Source of the DNA: Oscillospiraceae bacterium
GTDB taxonomy: Bacteria; Bacillota; Clostridia; Oscillospirales; Ruminococcaceae
DNA length: 42,570 bases
Direction of reading: 5' to 3'
Assembly: GCA_015067215.1 (NCBI GenBank)
Contig: SVMW01000017.1
Coordinates: forward strand, 1 to 42,570
The notes beneath the pieces are model-generated. The model searched no databases, had not been told where the DNA came from, and worked only from the letters and a program-made list of their open reading frames with translations. The stretch's first letter is position 1; each line of letters starts with the position of its first letter. Position numbers and translations under genes: made by a program. Below are positions 25,475 through 33,312 of the stretch, piece after piece.

Positions 25475-25488
25475 TATAATGATATAAT
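25475..25488 (+). promoter_or_regulatory. Candidate -10 region of the QueG-like gene
   Basis: Two TATAAT boxes (25475-25480 and 25483-25488) lie in an AT-only stretch before the gene. A weak TTTAAC lies 17 bases upstream of the first. Confidence 0.4.
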
Positions 25489-25509
25489 TGAAAGGCTGGT
25501 GTTATTTTT

Positions 25510-26169
25510 ATGACGATGTTACAGCAGCAGATAAAAGATATGCTGTTTTCCCTTGGGGTAAGCGATGTGGGCTTTTGCAAAACCGATGACGGTACGGGCG
25601 GGCTGTACAATGCAGTAAGCATTGTTGTTAAGCTTTCCGATGCCATTATTGATGAGATAAGCGACAAGCCGACACATACATATTTCAACCACTACCGCAG
25701 TGTCAATGCTTTCATTGACCACTGTCTTCTGAGAGTTGGTCTTATGCTGCAGCAGAACGGATACAGATACATCACTGTGGCTTCCAGCCAGTCGATAAAC
25801 GATGAGGGGTGGTTTTATCGCGGCAGATACAGCCACAAAAAAGCGGCAACGCTGGCGGGACTTGGCAATGTCGGCAACAACTGCCTGTTCCTGCATAAAG
25901 ATTTTGGCGCGGCAGTCAGACTTGGCACGGTTTTTACCGACTGTGAGTTTGAAAACCCGACCGAATATCCTGAAAACCCATGTACCCACTGCAATATCTG
26001 CAGAGAAAAATGCCCAAGCGGCGCAATAAGCGGCAGGGACTGGTCCTATGACCGCGAAAGCTTTTTCAATGCGGCAAAATGCAGTGAGTTCATGAAACGG
26101 GAATACAAACACATCGGCCGCGGCGCAGTTTGCGGCATCTGTGTAAAGTATTGTCCTTACGGCAAATAG
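25510..26169 (+). CDS. 4Fe-4S double-cluster protein, epoxyqueuosine-reductase-like
   Basis: The 219-residue protein has a C-terminal pair of ferredoxin-type cysteine motifs, CTHCNICREKCP (near residue 158) and CGICVKYCP at the end. Before these is the AGLGNVGNNCLF segment that resembles the cobalamin-site region of QueG/tRNA epoxyqueuosine reductase. It is much shorter than QueG (about 310-380 residues), so it is probably one of the QueG-like iron-sulfur proteins of anaerobes rather than true QueG. The ribosome binding site is weak (GAAAGG). Confidence 0.72.
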   Translation: MTMLQQQIKDMLFSLGVSDVGFCKTDDGTGGLYNAVSIVVKLSDAIIDEISDKPTHTYFNHYRSVNAFIDHCLLRVGLMLQQNGYRYITVASSQSINDEGWFYRGRYSHKKAATLAGLGNVGNNCLFLHKDFGAAVRLGTVFTDCEFENPTEYPENPCTHCNICREKCPSGAISGRDWSYDRESFFNAAKCSEFMKREYKHIGRGAVCGICVKYCPYGK

Positions 26170-26232
26170 ACAGGAAACCCTGTTTATATAAATTCAAAAA
26201 TCAAATTGACAAATCTATAAGAGGAGAAAAAA

Positions 26233-27387
26233 ATGAGATACAAAAAATCAGTTTCCAAAGAAACTTTTGTTGCTCTGATTGCTATCATCGGTGTTTTTGT
26301 TGTTATCGGCAGAGTAATGGGTCTCGGTAACATGTTCAACACATTGATGAACACAGCACACGACCTGCTTATCAACACATGTTTCTTTATCATGGCAATT
26401 TCCGTTGTTACAGGTGCTTTGTCCAACCTGTTTGCAGAATTTGGTGTTATTGACCTTCTGAACAAAATCATTTCACCACTTATGCGTCCAATCTACGGCC
26501 TTCCAGGTGCAGCAAGCCTTGGTGTTGTTACAACATTTATTTCTGACAACGCTGCTGTACTTTCCCTTACAAAGAACGAAAAAATCAAAGGTTTCTTTAA
26601 AGAATACCAGATTCCGCTTCTCTGTAACCTTGGTACATCCTTTGGTATGGGCCTTATCCTTGTTACATACATGCTTGGTATGCCAATCAACGGTGCACTT
26701 CAGGCTTCCCTGACAGGTGTTCTCGGTGCTGTTGTCGGTTCCATCGTTTCCGTATCTCTTATGAGAAGAAGCACAATCAAGTTCTACGGTGTATCCAAAG
26801 AAGAAGCAAGACTTGACCGTTCCATCAAATCCTACAGAAAACAGGAAAACCAGATGCGCGAAATCAAAGGTTCTGCTCTTGAACGCGTGCTCAACGCTAT
26901 GCTTGAAGGCGGCAAAACAGGTGTTGACCTTGGTTTTGCAATTGTTCCTGGCGTTGTATTTATCTGTACATTTGTTATGATGCTTACATTTGGTGCTCCT
27001 GCAGACGGTGTTTACACAGGTGACGCTTATCAGGGTATTGCACTTCTTCCAAAATTCGGCGAAATCATTCAGCCAATCACAAACATTCTCTTCGGCTTTA
27101 AAGATCCATCTGCAATCGCATTCCCAATCACATCCCTTGGTGCAACAGGTGCTGCTATGGCTCTTGTTCCAAGCATGATTGCTTCCGGCGCTTGCGGTCT
27201 TAACGAAATCGCTGTATTTACAGCTATGGGTATGTGCTGGTCCGGTTACCTTTCCACACATATCTCCATGATGGACGCTCTTGAAAAAAGAGAATTTATC
27301 AAATCTGCTCTGCTCAGCCACACAATCGGCGGTCTTTGTGCAGGTGTTGCTGCTCACTACCTCTGGATGCTGTTCAGCCTTATCTAA
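26233..27387 (+). CDS. CD0519/CD1768-type membrane protein with nucleoside-recognition (Gate) domains
   Basis: The 384-residue protein has about nine membrane helices arranged as two halves. The TTFISDNAAVLSL and FPITSLGATGAAMALVP segments are typical of Gate/nucleoside-recognition transporters related to SpoIIM/YjiH-like proteins. It closely resembles the clostridial CD0519/CD1768 family. The substrate is unknown. GAGGAG precedes the ATG and a strong terminator follows. Its codons are unusually rich in T- and A-ending triplets (GGT, GTT, CTT, GCT) compared with neighbours, which may reflect high expression or a different origin. Confidence 0.82.
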   Translation: MRYKKSVSKETFVALIAIIGVFVVIGRVMGLGNMFNTLMNTAHDLLINTCFFIMAISVVTGALSNLFAEFGVIDLLNKIISPLMRPIYGLPGAASLGVVTTFISDNAAVLSLTKNEKIKGFFKEYQIPLLCNLGTSFGMGLILVTYMLGMPINGALQASLTGVLGAVVGSIVSVSLMRRSTIKFYGVSKEEARLDRSIKSYRKQENQMREIKGSALERVLNAMLEGGKTGVDLGFAIVPGVVFICTFVMMLTFGAPADGVYTGDAYQGIALLPKFGEIIQPITNILFGFKDPSAIAFPITSLGATGAAMALVPSMIASGACGLNEIAVFTAMGMCWSGYLSTHISMMDALEKREFIKSALLSHTIGGLCAGVAAHYLWMLFSLI

Positions 27388-27431
27388 GCAGAATATGTAA
27401 ACCTGTTGTTTACAGCTTAATAAAACAAAAC

Positions 27432-27470
27432 ATCCCACTGTATACTGCGGTATACGGTGGGATTTTTATT
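27432..27470 (+). terminator. Terminator after the Gate-type membrane protein gene
   Basis: ATCCCACTGTATAC and GTATACGGTGGGAT form a long stem with a short loop, followed by TTTTTATTTG. Confidence 0.92.
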
Positions 27471-27531
27471 TGCGTTTTTCGGGCTGTCAGCCCCTGTGGT
27501 TTGCTCTTTACAGAATTTCTGTAAATTCATA

Positions 27532-27564
27532 CAACAAAAAAGCCACTGAAAATTCAGTGGCTTT
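27532..27564 (-). terminator. Terminator of the chorismate mutase gene
   Basis: AAAGCCACTGAA / TTCAGTGGCTTT is a perfect 12-bp stem ending just past the gene. On the minus strand it is followed by TTTTGTTGT. Confidence 0.92.
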
Positions 27565-27568
27565 AACT

Positions 27569-27826
27569 TTATTTGTCGTTAAAATGTTCTTTACTTAAGT
27601 TTATAATGGTGCGGAAAAACTCTATTGAATAGTTCTGCATATCCTGTGGGGAATCTGCAACTGCTTTTTCAAGAATTTCTTCCTCCACCTTTCTGTCATA
27701 AAGAGGTTTGCCTTCCGCTTTTTTTGCCTCGCCAAGCTGCGCTGTAAGCTCAAGATTGCGGATAAAAAGCTTAAGCATTTCGTCATTCAAAACGCTTATT
27801 TCGTTTTTAATTTCCTGAATATTCAT
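27569..27826 (-). CDS. Monofunctional chorismate mutase, AroQ class
   Basis: The 85-residue all-helical protein fits the AroQ fold (IRNLELTAQLGEAKKAEGKPLYDRKVEEEIL), with R24 and K36-type residues and the DRKVE motif in the expected order. It rearranges chorismate to prephenate for Phe/Tyr synthesis. The ATG at 27826 is preceded by a TTG at 27829 that is better spaced from AGG, so the true start could be either. It is a single-gene unit with its own terminator. It is not next to other aromatic genes here. Confidence 0.85.
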   Translation of the reverse strand: MNIQEIKNEISVLNDEMLKLFIRNLELTAQLGEAKKAEGKPLYDRKVEEEILEKAVADSPQDMQNYSIEFFRTIINLSKEHFNDK

Positions 27827-27908
27827 CAAATGGGTACCTGCCTTGGATTTTTGCTAACAAATACATTGCTTTAGGTATTATACTATAAAACCATAGTTTA
27901 TTCAACTG

Positions 27909-28877
27909 TTACTGTGCACAGAACTCTTCCAGAGTGAGGCCGTTTGCCATAATATATTTTGCGGCTTCAACACCTACATAGCGGTAGTGCCACGGCTCGT
28001 ATGTAATGGCTGTCACAGCTTCCTTGCCTTTGGGGTAACGGAGAATAAAACCGTAGTCGGCACAGTTTTCATACAGCCATTCAAAATGTTCGGTATCTTC
28101 AAAACTGTGGGTAAGGTCGCTGTTTGTGTTGTACCATGTGGAAGAAACAATATCTGCCGCAAGGCCTATGCAATGTTCGCTTGTGCCCGGTATTGCCACC
28201 CACTGGCTTGCTTCGTTGTAGGCGGTTTCGTCGTCGTAGCCTGCGTTTTTATATTCGTTCAGTTTGCGGTTGAACAGCCCCACCTGATAGTCGTAGGTGC
28301 GGTATGCGGAAACAAGGTACATATTATACCCTGCCGCCCTTGCGTCGGACAGCATAAGTTCCAGTGCATCGGCAGCACGGACATCAAAATCCTTGCCTGT
28401 GTCAGCACCGCAGTTGTAAACACGGCGTACTTCCGGCACATAGCCTTCCGGCATATGGCTCCAGATGTTTACCAGCATTGTGGACCAGGTCTGTTCAGGT
28501 TTCTGTGTAACATCTGTGGTCTGGTTTTCAGAGGAAATTTCTTCCTGCGAAGAGCTTTCTTCCTGTGAGGATACATCGGTTACACCGGAAGAAGCGGCAG
28601 TGCTTTCGTCCCCGCTTTCATCGGTGCTTTCATCGGCACTTTCATCGGCACTTTCATCGGTGCTTTCCACCGTTTCGCTTATAGAAACATCTGTGCCGGC
28701 GGAGGATGAATCCTTTTTATCCTTTATAAAGCCTGTAATGCCTTTTACCGCCATTACGGCAAGGGCAATTATTATAGTAAGTACAACCCACAGCACCATA
28801 AACGCCATAAGCTGTTTTCTCTGACGGCGTTTTCTGCGTTTTGCACGTTTTATTTTTTCTGCCTGTTCTCTTGTCAT
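27909..28877 (-). CDS. VanY/M15B-type D-alanyl-D-alanine carboxypeptidase
   Basis: The 322-residue protein has a strongly basic N-terminus, one membrane helix (residues about 24-46), a long Ser/Asp/Glu-rich linker (about 55-130) and a C-terminal zinc peptidase domain. The domain has YLVSAYRTYDYQ, SEHCIGLAADI (H235, D242) and EPWHYRYVG, the zinc and catalytic motifs of peptidase M15B. It would trim the terminal D-Ala of peptidoglycan stems outside the cell. The linker is encoded by a 12-bp tandem repeat. Its ATG lies four bases after the rsmE stop, so the two are probably co-transcribed. No VanR/S genes adjoin, so a vancomycin-resistance role is not indicated. Confidence 0.9.
   Translation of the reverse strand: MTREQAEKIKRAKRRKRRQRKQLMAFMVLWVVLTIIIALAVMAVKGITGFIKDKKDSSSAGTDVSISETVESTDESADESADESTDESGDESTAASSGVTDVSSQEESSSQEEISSENQTTDVTQKPEQTWSTMLVNIWSHMPEGYVPEVRRVYNCGADTGKDFDVRAADALELMLSDARAAGYNMYLVSAYRTYDYQVGLFNRKLNEYKNAGYDDETAYNEASQWVAIPGTSEHCIGLAADIVSSTWYNTNSDLTHSFEDTEHFEWLYENCADYGFILRYPKGKEAVTAITYEPWHYRYVGVEAAKYIMANGLTLEEFCAQ
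28615..28674 (-). repeat. 12-bp tandem repeat coding for a Ser-Asp-Glu linker
   Basis: CTTTCATCGGTG / CTTTCATCGGCA units repeat four times in a row plus a degenerate fifth, giving the SADE/STDE linker of the carboxypeptidase. The number of units could vary between strains. Confidence 0.85.
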
Positions 28878-28881
28878 TGTT

Positions 28882-29607
28882 TTACTCCATTTCCCCCATT
28901 GTGTACATTGTAAGGGTTACTGCGCTTACCGCTGCGGTTTCACAGCGGAGAATACGCTTGCCAAGTGAGATGGTTTTTACTCCGTTCTGTGCCAGAATTT
29001 CACATTCCTTTTCGCTGAAACCGCCTTCGCTGCCGATTATTACACTTACATTTGTTTTGTCGGCAAAGTCCACATCCTTAAGAGGACAGTCGGCGTGTTC
29101 GTAGAAAAACAGGTTGACATCGTTGCCCTGCAAATCCTGCACCAGCTGTTTAAAGGTTAAAGTGTCCCCTATTTCCATAGGTGTGCTGCGGCCGCACTGC
29201 TTTGCGGCTTCGGCAGAAATTTTTGCAAGACGTGCCTTTTTGTTGTCTTCCTTTTTGCTTTTCTGTGCAACACAGTATTCGCTTATGAACGGCACAAGTT
29301 TTTTTGCACCAAGTTCGCAGCTTTTCTGCACTATGAATTCCAGCTTGTCGCTTTTGGGCAGTGCCATGTATACAGTAAGGTTTTTATTGGGTTCAGCAAG
29401 GTTTTTGCTTTTGGAAACCACATCAAAGGTGATAATTTTTTCCTTTACATCCTTTGCAACTGCAGTATAGTCAAAGCCCTCGTTGTCGCACAGGATAACC
29501 TCGTCCCCCGGTTTTATTCTCATAACACGGCACAGGTGATGTGCTTCATCACCTTCCACCGTTGCAATATTGTCGTTTATCTGTGTTAAAAAATATCTGT
29601 GTGCCAT
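28882..29607 (-). CDS. rsmE: 16S rRNA (uracil(1498)-N(3))-methyltransferase RsmE
   Basis: The 241-residue SPOUT methyltransferase has an N-terminal PUA-like region (DEAHHLCRVMRIKPGDEV) and a C-terminal knotted domain. IGSEGGFSEKE and SLGKRILRCETA are the SAM-binding knot motifs typical of RsmE. It methylates U1498 of 16S rRNA. The ribosome binding site (AAAGG) is rather distant from the ATG at 29607. It is followed by the VanY-type gene after four bases. Confidence 0.93.
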   Translation of the reverse strand: MAHRYFLTQINDNIATVEGDEAHHLCRVMRIKPGDEVILCDNEGFDYTAVAKDVKEKIITFDVVSKSKNLAEPNKNLTVYMALPKSDKLEFIVQKSCELGAKKLVPFISEYCVAQKSKKEDNKKARLAKISAEAAKQCGRSTPMEIGDTLTFKQLVQDLQGNDVNLFFYEHADCPLKDVDFADKTNVSVIIGSEGGFSEKECEILAQNGVKTISLGKRILRCETAAVSAVTLTMYTMGEME

Positions 29608-29764
29608 ATTTTTTAAATACCTTTATGTATTATTTTGTTATATTTTATATTGTATTTTATGATATTCCCCGCAGAAAAATGACAGAAGGCAGTATAACCT
29701 GTCCGTCAGCTATGCAGGCACTCCCTTTACACAGGGCCCCTTTGCAAGAGGATAATGTCTGCCC

Positions 29765-29989
29765 CTACATTTCTTTTGGCAGTTTAAGGTCCAGAATCAT
29801 ATCCACCGCAGCTTTGGCGGCTTCATAACTTGGGTAGGTGCCTATTTTTTTGCGGTTGAGTTTACTTTCCAGCGGATGGGCATAGACATAGAACTTGCTG
29901 CCCACCTTTTCGATGGAAAAGTGGTCAACGTCTTTTTGTCTGTGTTTTATCTGTCTTGCCGCTGCGCCCAGCAGAATGTTACTTATCAT
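29765..29989 (-). CDS. Small protein of unknown function overlapping the AlaX gene
   Basis: The 74-residue basic protein (SIEKVGSKFYVYAHPLESKLN..., YPSYEAAKAAVDMILDL) has no membrane segment or recognised domain; a beta-hairpin then helix is suggested. Its ATG lies 11 bases inside the end of the alanyl-tRNA editing gene, which supports translational coupling. A link to tRNA quality control is only inferred. Confidence 0.6.
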   Translation of the reverse strand: MISNILLGAAARQIKHRQKDVDHFSIEKVGSKFYVYAHPLESKLNRKKIGTYPSYEAAKAAVDMILDLKLPKEM

Positions 29990-31136
29990 TTAAAATTTCC
30001 TCTATTACAGTTACGGCATTGTCGCAGCCTGCAAGTGTGCCCTGGAAAATGCCCGGTTTGCCGCCGCCTTTGCCGCCAAGTGCTGCACAGATTGCCCTGC
30101 CAAGCGTGTTGGTGTCTTTATGAAGGCTTATAAGGCAGATTTTGCCGCTGCCGTCCTCCTGCTGAGAAACAACACAGGCGGTCGGGCATTTTTTGTTGAG
30201 TTCGGCACAGAGTTTCTGCACCTCGCCGCTTGAAAGCCCGTCTTTCTGTATAAAACCGTTTTCGCCCTGTGGGACAGCGTCCACCCAATAGCTGAAAATT
30301 TCGTTTTTTACAGCTGAAAGCTGCATTTTAAGGTTATCGCACTCTTTCATTTTATCAGCTACGCGGTGCGAAATTTCGCCTATTTTGCAGGACAGCATAT
30401 GGCTTATGTCATAGCAGTCGCGGTTTTTGTTCATATAGTCACTGAACACCCTGCCGCCGCAGCCAAAGAAAATTCTTGTGCCGCCTTTGTAGTTCATAAA
30501 ATCTCTCACCGCAACCATCTGCACCTGTGCGGTGGTGCTTACATGTACCCCGCAGCAGGCACACACATCGGCACTGCCTGCACGCACAATGCGTATTGCA
30601 CCTTCAAGCGGCTTTTTGCTGCGGTATTCAAGGTTGGTTGTATCAGGGTAATCTGCTGTTACAGGCTGGTTTGCCACAATTGCGGCATTAACCTGTGCCA
30701 CAGCTTTGTCGATATCCTCTTTTGTGAGAGGTCCGTCAAAGTCGATGGACATATCGTTTTCGGTAAGATGAAAACCCACATTGTCATAGCCGAACAGGCT
30801 GTTGATGGTGCCTGAAAGCATGTGTTCCCCTGTGTGCTGCTGCATAAGGTCAAAGCGGCGGGCAAAATCAATTCTGCCTGTCACCTGTGTGCCCGCAGGA
30901 ATCTGTGTATATGAATGATGATAAATCACATCGTTTTTTTCTTTGGTGAAGAACACTTCTGCCTTTGCGCCGTCAAAGGTCAGCACGCCTTTGTCGCAGG
31001 GCTGTCCGCCCCCTTCGGGATAAAACAGGGTTTTGTCCAGAACAATGGCAAAATAATCCTTTTCTGCCACACAGTCCACCACCGTTGCGGTAAATTCTGT
31101 GGCAAAATTGTCGATGTAAAAAAGTTTTTCGGTCAT
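29979..31136 (-). CDS. Alanyl-tRNA editing protein, AlaX-L type with DHHA1 domain
   Basis: The 385-residue protein has an AlaRS-like second additional domain with zinc-binding histidines in QQHTGEHMLS (H101, H105) and the cysteine pair in ADVCACCGVHV (near residue 190). It ends with a DHHA1 domain (GGKGGGKPGIFQGTL). It hydrolyses mischarged Ser- or Gly-tRNA(Ala) in trans. FYPEGGGQPCDKG is a typical editing-domain signature. The ATG at 31136 with GGGAG upstream is preferred to a longer frame starting at 31166. A small gene overlaps its end. Confidence 0.9.
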   Translation of the reverse strand: MTEKLFYIDNFATEFTATVVDCVAEKDYFAIVLDKTLFYPEGGGQPCDKGVLTFDGAKAEVFFTKEKNDVIYHHSYTQIPAGTQVTGRIDFARRFDLMQQHTGEHMLSGTINSLFGYDNVGFHLTENDMSIDFDGPLTKEDIDKAVAQVNAAIVANQPVTADYPDTTNLEYRSKKPLEGAIRIVRAGSADVCACCGVHVSTTAQVQMVAVRDFMNYKGGTRIFFGCGGRVFSDYMNKNRDCYDISHMLSCKIGEISHRVADKMKECDNLKMQLSAVKNEIFSYWVDAVPQGENGFIQKDGLSSGEVQKLCAELNKKCPTACVVSQQEDGSGKICLISLHKDTNTLGRAICAALGGKGGGKPGIFQGTLAGCDNAVTVIEEILNDK

Positions 31137-31235
31137 AATGGGCTCCCTGAGCTGTGTAATTGTCAATAATTTATATATAATATCAGTTCCGTATGCTGCA
31201 GAACACGGTTATGCCTTTAAGCATGAATTTTCCGG

Positions 31236-31964
31236 TTAAAGTTCCACTTCGCAGTCGGTGAGTGCTTTTTCGTCGTTGAAAATTCTTACATGGTTTACAA
31301 AGGTCAGCATAACTTCGGCAGCCTGTGCGTCGGTTTCCAGCATAATTTCGTCGCTGTCGGAATATATTTTGCTGCGGACCTTGCATTTTGTAAAGGTTTC
31401 GTTGAACAGAATTTCGCTCTGGAACATATAGTCCTCATCCTTCCATTCCACATCGAAAAACTGTTTTGTGTCGTCATCCATATCCACTTCAAACTCGTAG
31501 CGGTTAAGGTGTGTCTGGGTGATTATGTTTTCGTTGTAGTCCAGCAGGCGGTAAAGGCACAATGCCAGCATGGTGTTGTCCTGAGGCATAAAACCGCATA
31601 CATCGTAGCCGCCGCAAAAGCTTTCCACAGCATTTTCGTCAAAGCCGAACTCCACGCTGAAGTTAAGGCAGGTAACATCCTTTGCGCGGCTCTGGCCCTG
31701 TTTTACCTGGATCGAGTCAACCTGTGCGGACAGAATTTCCACACTGCCGTCATCAATGAAAGGGGCAATGCCCACGCTTTCAGCATAGCTTAACATATCA
31801 AGCTGTTTTCCGTCTGCTGTGGAAACCACAATTTCATATGTGTCAAGTTCGTCGCCAACCCTTTCAAGACAAAGGCTGTCCCCCGCTTTCAGGGCCTGCG
31901 CGGTTTTTGCGTCAAAATCGTTGCCTTCAAGGGTAATTGTATAGTTGTAAACTGTTTTGTTCAT
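31236..31964 (-). CDS. Stand-alone protein with an N-terminal HIRAN-like domain
   Basis: The 242-residue acidic protein appears to start with a HIRAN-like beta-barrel (residues about 5-85: LEGNDFDAKTAQALKAGD, LERV.DE.DTYEIVVSTADG). HIRAN domains bind DNA ends in larger helicase-type proteins. The remaining 150 residues are acidic beta-rich sequence of no known family. The ATG at 31964 has GGAG six bases upstream and lies just behind a terminator of the previous gene. The assignment is by pattern and is moderate. Confidence 0.6.
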   Translation of the reverse strand: MNKTVYNYTITLEGNDFDAKTAQALKAGDSLCLERVGDELDTYEIVVSTADGKQLDMLSYAESVGIAPFIDDGSVEILSAQVDSIQVKQGQSRAKDVTCLNFSVEFGFDENAVESFCGGYDVCGFMPQDNTMLALCLYRLLDYNENIITQTHLNRYEFEVDMDDDTKQFFDVEWKDEDYMFQSEILFNETFTKCKVRSKIYSDSDEIMLETDAQAAEVMLTFVNHVRIFNDEKALTDCEVEL

Positions 31965-31982
31965 ATAATTCTCCAACATTAC

Positions 31983-32023
31983 AAAACCCGTATCCATAAC
32001 TGTTCAGGCTGACAGGATACGGG
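31983..32023 (-). terminator. Terminator of the 81-residue membrane protein gene
   Basis: CCCGTATCC and GGATACGGG form a nine-bp stem with an inner weak stem, followed on the minus strand by TTTTGT. It stands immediately before the next gene's ribosome binding site. Confidence 0.75.
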
Positions 32024-32030
32024 CAAGTTT

Positions 32031-32276
32031 TTAAAACATATAGCGGAAATTTGCAAGGGCATTGCCCAGAAAGGCAGCTCCGCCTGTGGCAAGGACCACC
32101 GTAAAAACAATGAACCCCAGCACGATAACTGCTGCACCAAGGCTTACCAGCACAACAAAGCCCTTTTTTACTGCAGGGTCGTTATGGTCTTTTGAATAGA
32201 GATATGCAATGATGATAAATGCAATGATAAATCTGGCGATAAAGCCAAGAGAAGAAACGGAAAAACCCAAAGCCAT
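32031..32276 (-). CDS. Small membrane protein of unknown function
   Basis: The 81-residue protein has two hydrophobic helices (residues about 8-27 and 38-68) joined by a short charged loop (YSKDHNDPAVKKG). GGGAGG precedes the ATG at 32276 and a terminator follows, so it is a true single-gene unit. No family is recognised. Confidence 0.72.
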   Translation of the reverse strand: MALGFSVSSLGFIARFIIAFIIIAYLYSKDHNDPAVKKGFVVLVSLGAAVIVLGFIVFTVVLATGGAAFLGNALANFRYMF

Positions 32277-32362
32277 AAAAGCCTGCCTCCCTTTTTTAAC
32301 CTTTTGATGATATATATTTTACTACTTTTAACGCTGTTAGTAAATGTAAAAATAGTGAAAAA

Positions 32363-33061
32363 TCAGTCCTGCATGATGTAGCTGTAAAGCGGGTGGTCGC
32401 TGTGCATAAAGTTTTCCTTTTCGCCGATAAGTTCCAGCTGGTGGGCATCGGAGTCAGATATGTAAGGGGTTTCGGCAGTTATGTAGCCCATTTCAATAAG
32501 CCATTCCCTTTTTGACAAATCGTAAATTTCAACCCCGTCCACCGCAATGTCTTCCGGCAGTGCACCCAGAACACTGATAACAGAATAGCTCTGTTTGTCA
32601 ATGTGTGCATAATAGCACACGCCGCCCATGCTGTGACAGATATCCACCAGCTCATAAACGGAATAATTGCAGCCGCTGATAAGCAGATGTTCCACCGTGT
32701 CCAGCACCTTGTCTTCGCTATCCATAACCAGCTGATTGCCGTAAATTGCGGCATCGTTGTCAAATTTAAAGGTGTTTTCCTCAATATTGCGGGAAAATTC
32801 CATTGCTTTGTCCACATCTTTAAAATAACACAGCACATGGATATCCTCGTTGGTGCACACTTCCATACCACAGAGATATTTTATGCCGTATTTTTTTGCA
32901 GCCTCTGCCGCTGCGGGAATGTTCAGCCCGCTGTTGTGGTCGGTCACCGCAATGGCATCCAGTTGTGCCAGAAAGCTCATGCCTGCAATGTTTGCAGGTG
33001 TCATATCGTCGTTGCCGCAGGGTGACAGGCAGGAATGGATGTGAAAATCGTATTTAAGCAT
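32363..33061 (-). CDS. PHP-domain phosphoesterase
   Basis: The 232-residue protein is a PHP domain metal-dependent phosphoesterase. The N-terminal DFHIHSCLSPCG (H7, H9) and AVTDHNSGLNI segments give the metal ligands. GMEVCTNEDIHVLCYF (near residue 65), CYYAHIDKQS and ISDSDAHQLELIG complete the site. It probably hydrolyses a phosphoester such as a nucleotide or small phosphate, but the substrate is unknown. GGAG stands five bases before the ATG. It seems to be a single-gene unit diverging from the lipoprotein gene. Confidence 0.9.
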   Translation of the reverse strand: MLKYDFHIHSCLSPCGNDDMTPANIAGMSFLAQLDAIAVTDHNSGLNIPAAAEAAKKYGIKYLCGMEVCTNEDIHVLCYFKDVDKAMEFSRNIEENTFKFDNDAAIYGNQLVMDSEDKVLDTVEHLLISGCNYSVYELVDICHSMGGVCYYAHIDKQSYSVISVLGALPEDIAVDGVEIYDLSKREWLIEMGYITAETPYISDSDAHQLELIGEKENFMHSDHPLYSYIMQD

Positions 33062-33262
33062 AAAAACTCCGTCTTGAAATGTGTTACTGTGTGTTTTATG
33101 TTATAAAAGGGCATATTCCCCATAATATTATTTTACCATTATGATTTAAAATTAACAATCGGCACTATTCCAAATTTATGCTGCCGTATTTGTCCATTTT
33201 GCAACCGAATGGCATTAAAAAAGGATATTTTGTTTTTTGATGTATCTCTTTGCCGTTTTTTG

Positions 33263-33271
33263 TGGTATTAT
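33263..33271 (+). promoter_or_regulatory. Extended -10 promoter of the large lipoprotein gene
   Basis: TGGTATTAT lies 42 bases before the ATG at 33313. It has the TGn extension, but no strong -35 is seen. Confidence 0.5.
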
Positions 33272-33312
33272 ATAAGGTAGAGCAAATTTTAAATTACCAT
33301 TGGAGGTTACCA

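Noticed and set aside
28615-28674. Tandem 12-bp units as a possible CRISPR or regulatory repeat
   Set aside because: They are in frame within the carboxypeptidase gene and encode its acidic linker; there are no spacers.
27909-28877. VanY-type gene as a sign of a vancomycin-resistance cluster
   Set aside because: No VanR/S, VanH, VanA/B ligase or VanX genes lie nearby; it adjoins rsmE and is probably a general cell-wall carboxypeptidase.
29690-29770. A GGGCCCC..GTCTGCCCCTACAT stretch as a third copy of the TGCAGGGGC hairpin
   Set aside because: Only short pieces match and no stem of more than a few pairs forms.
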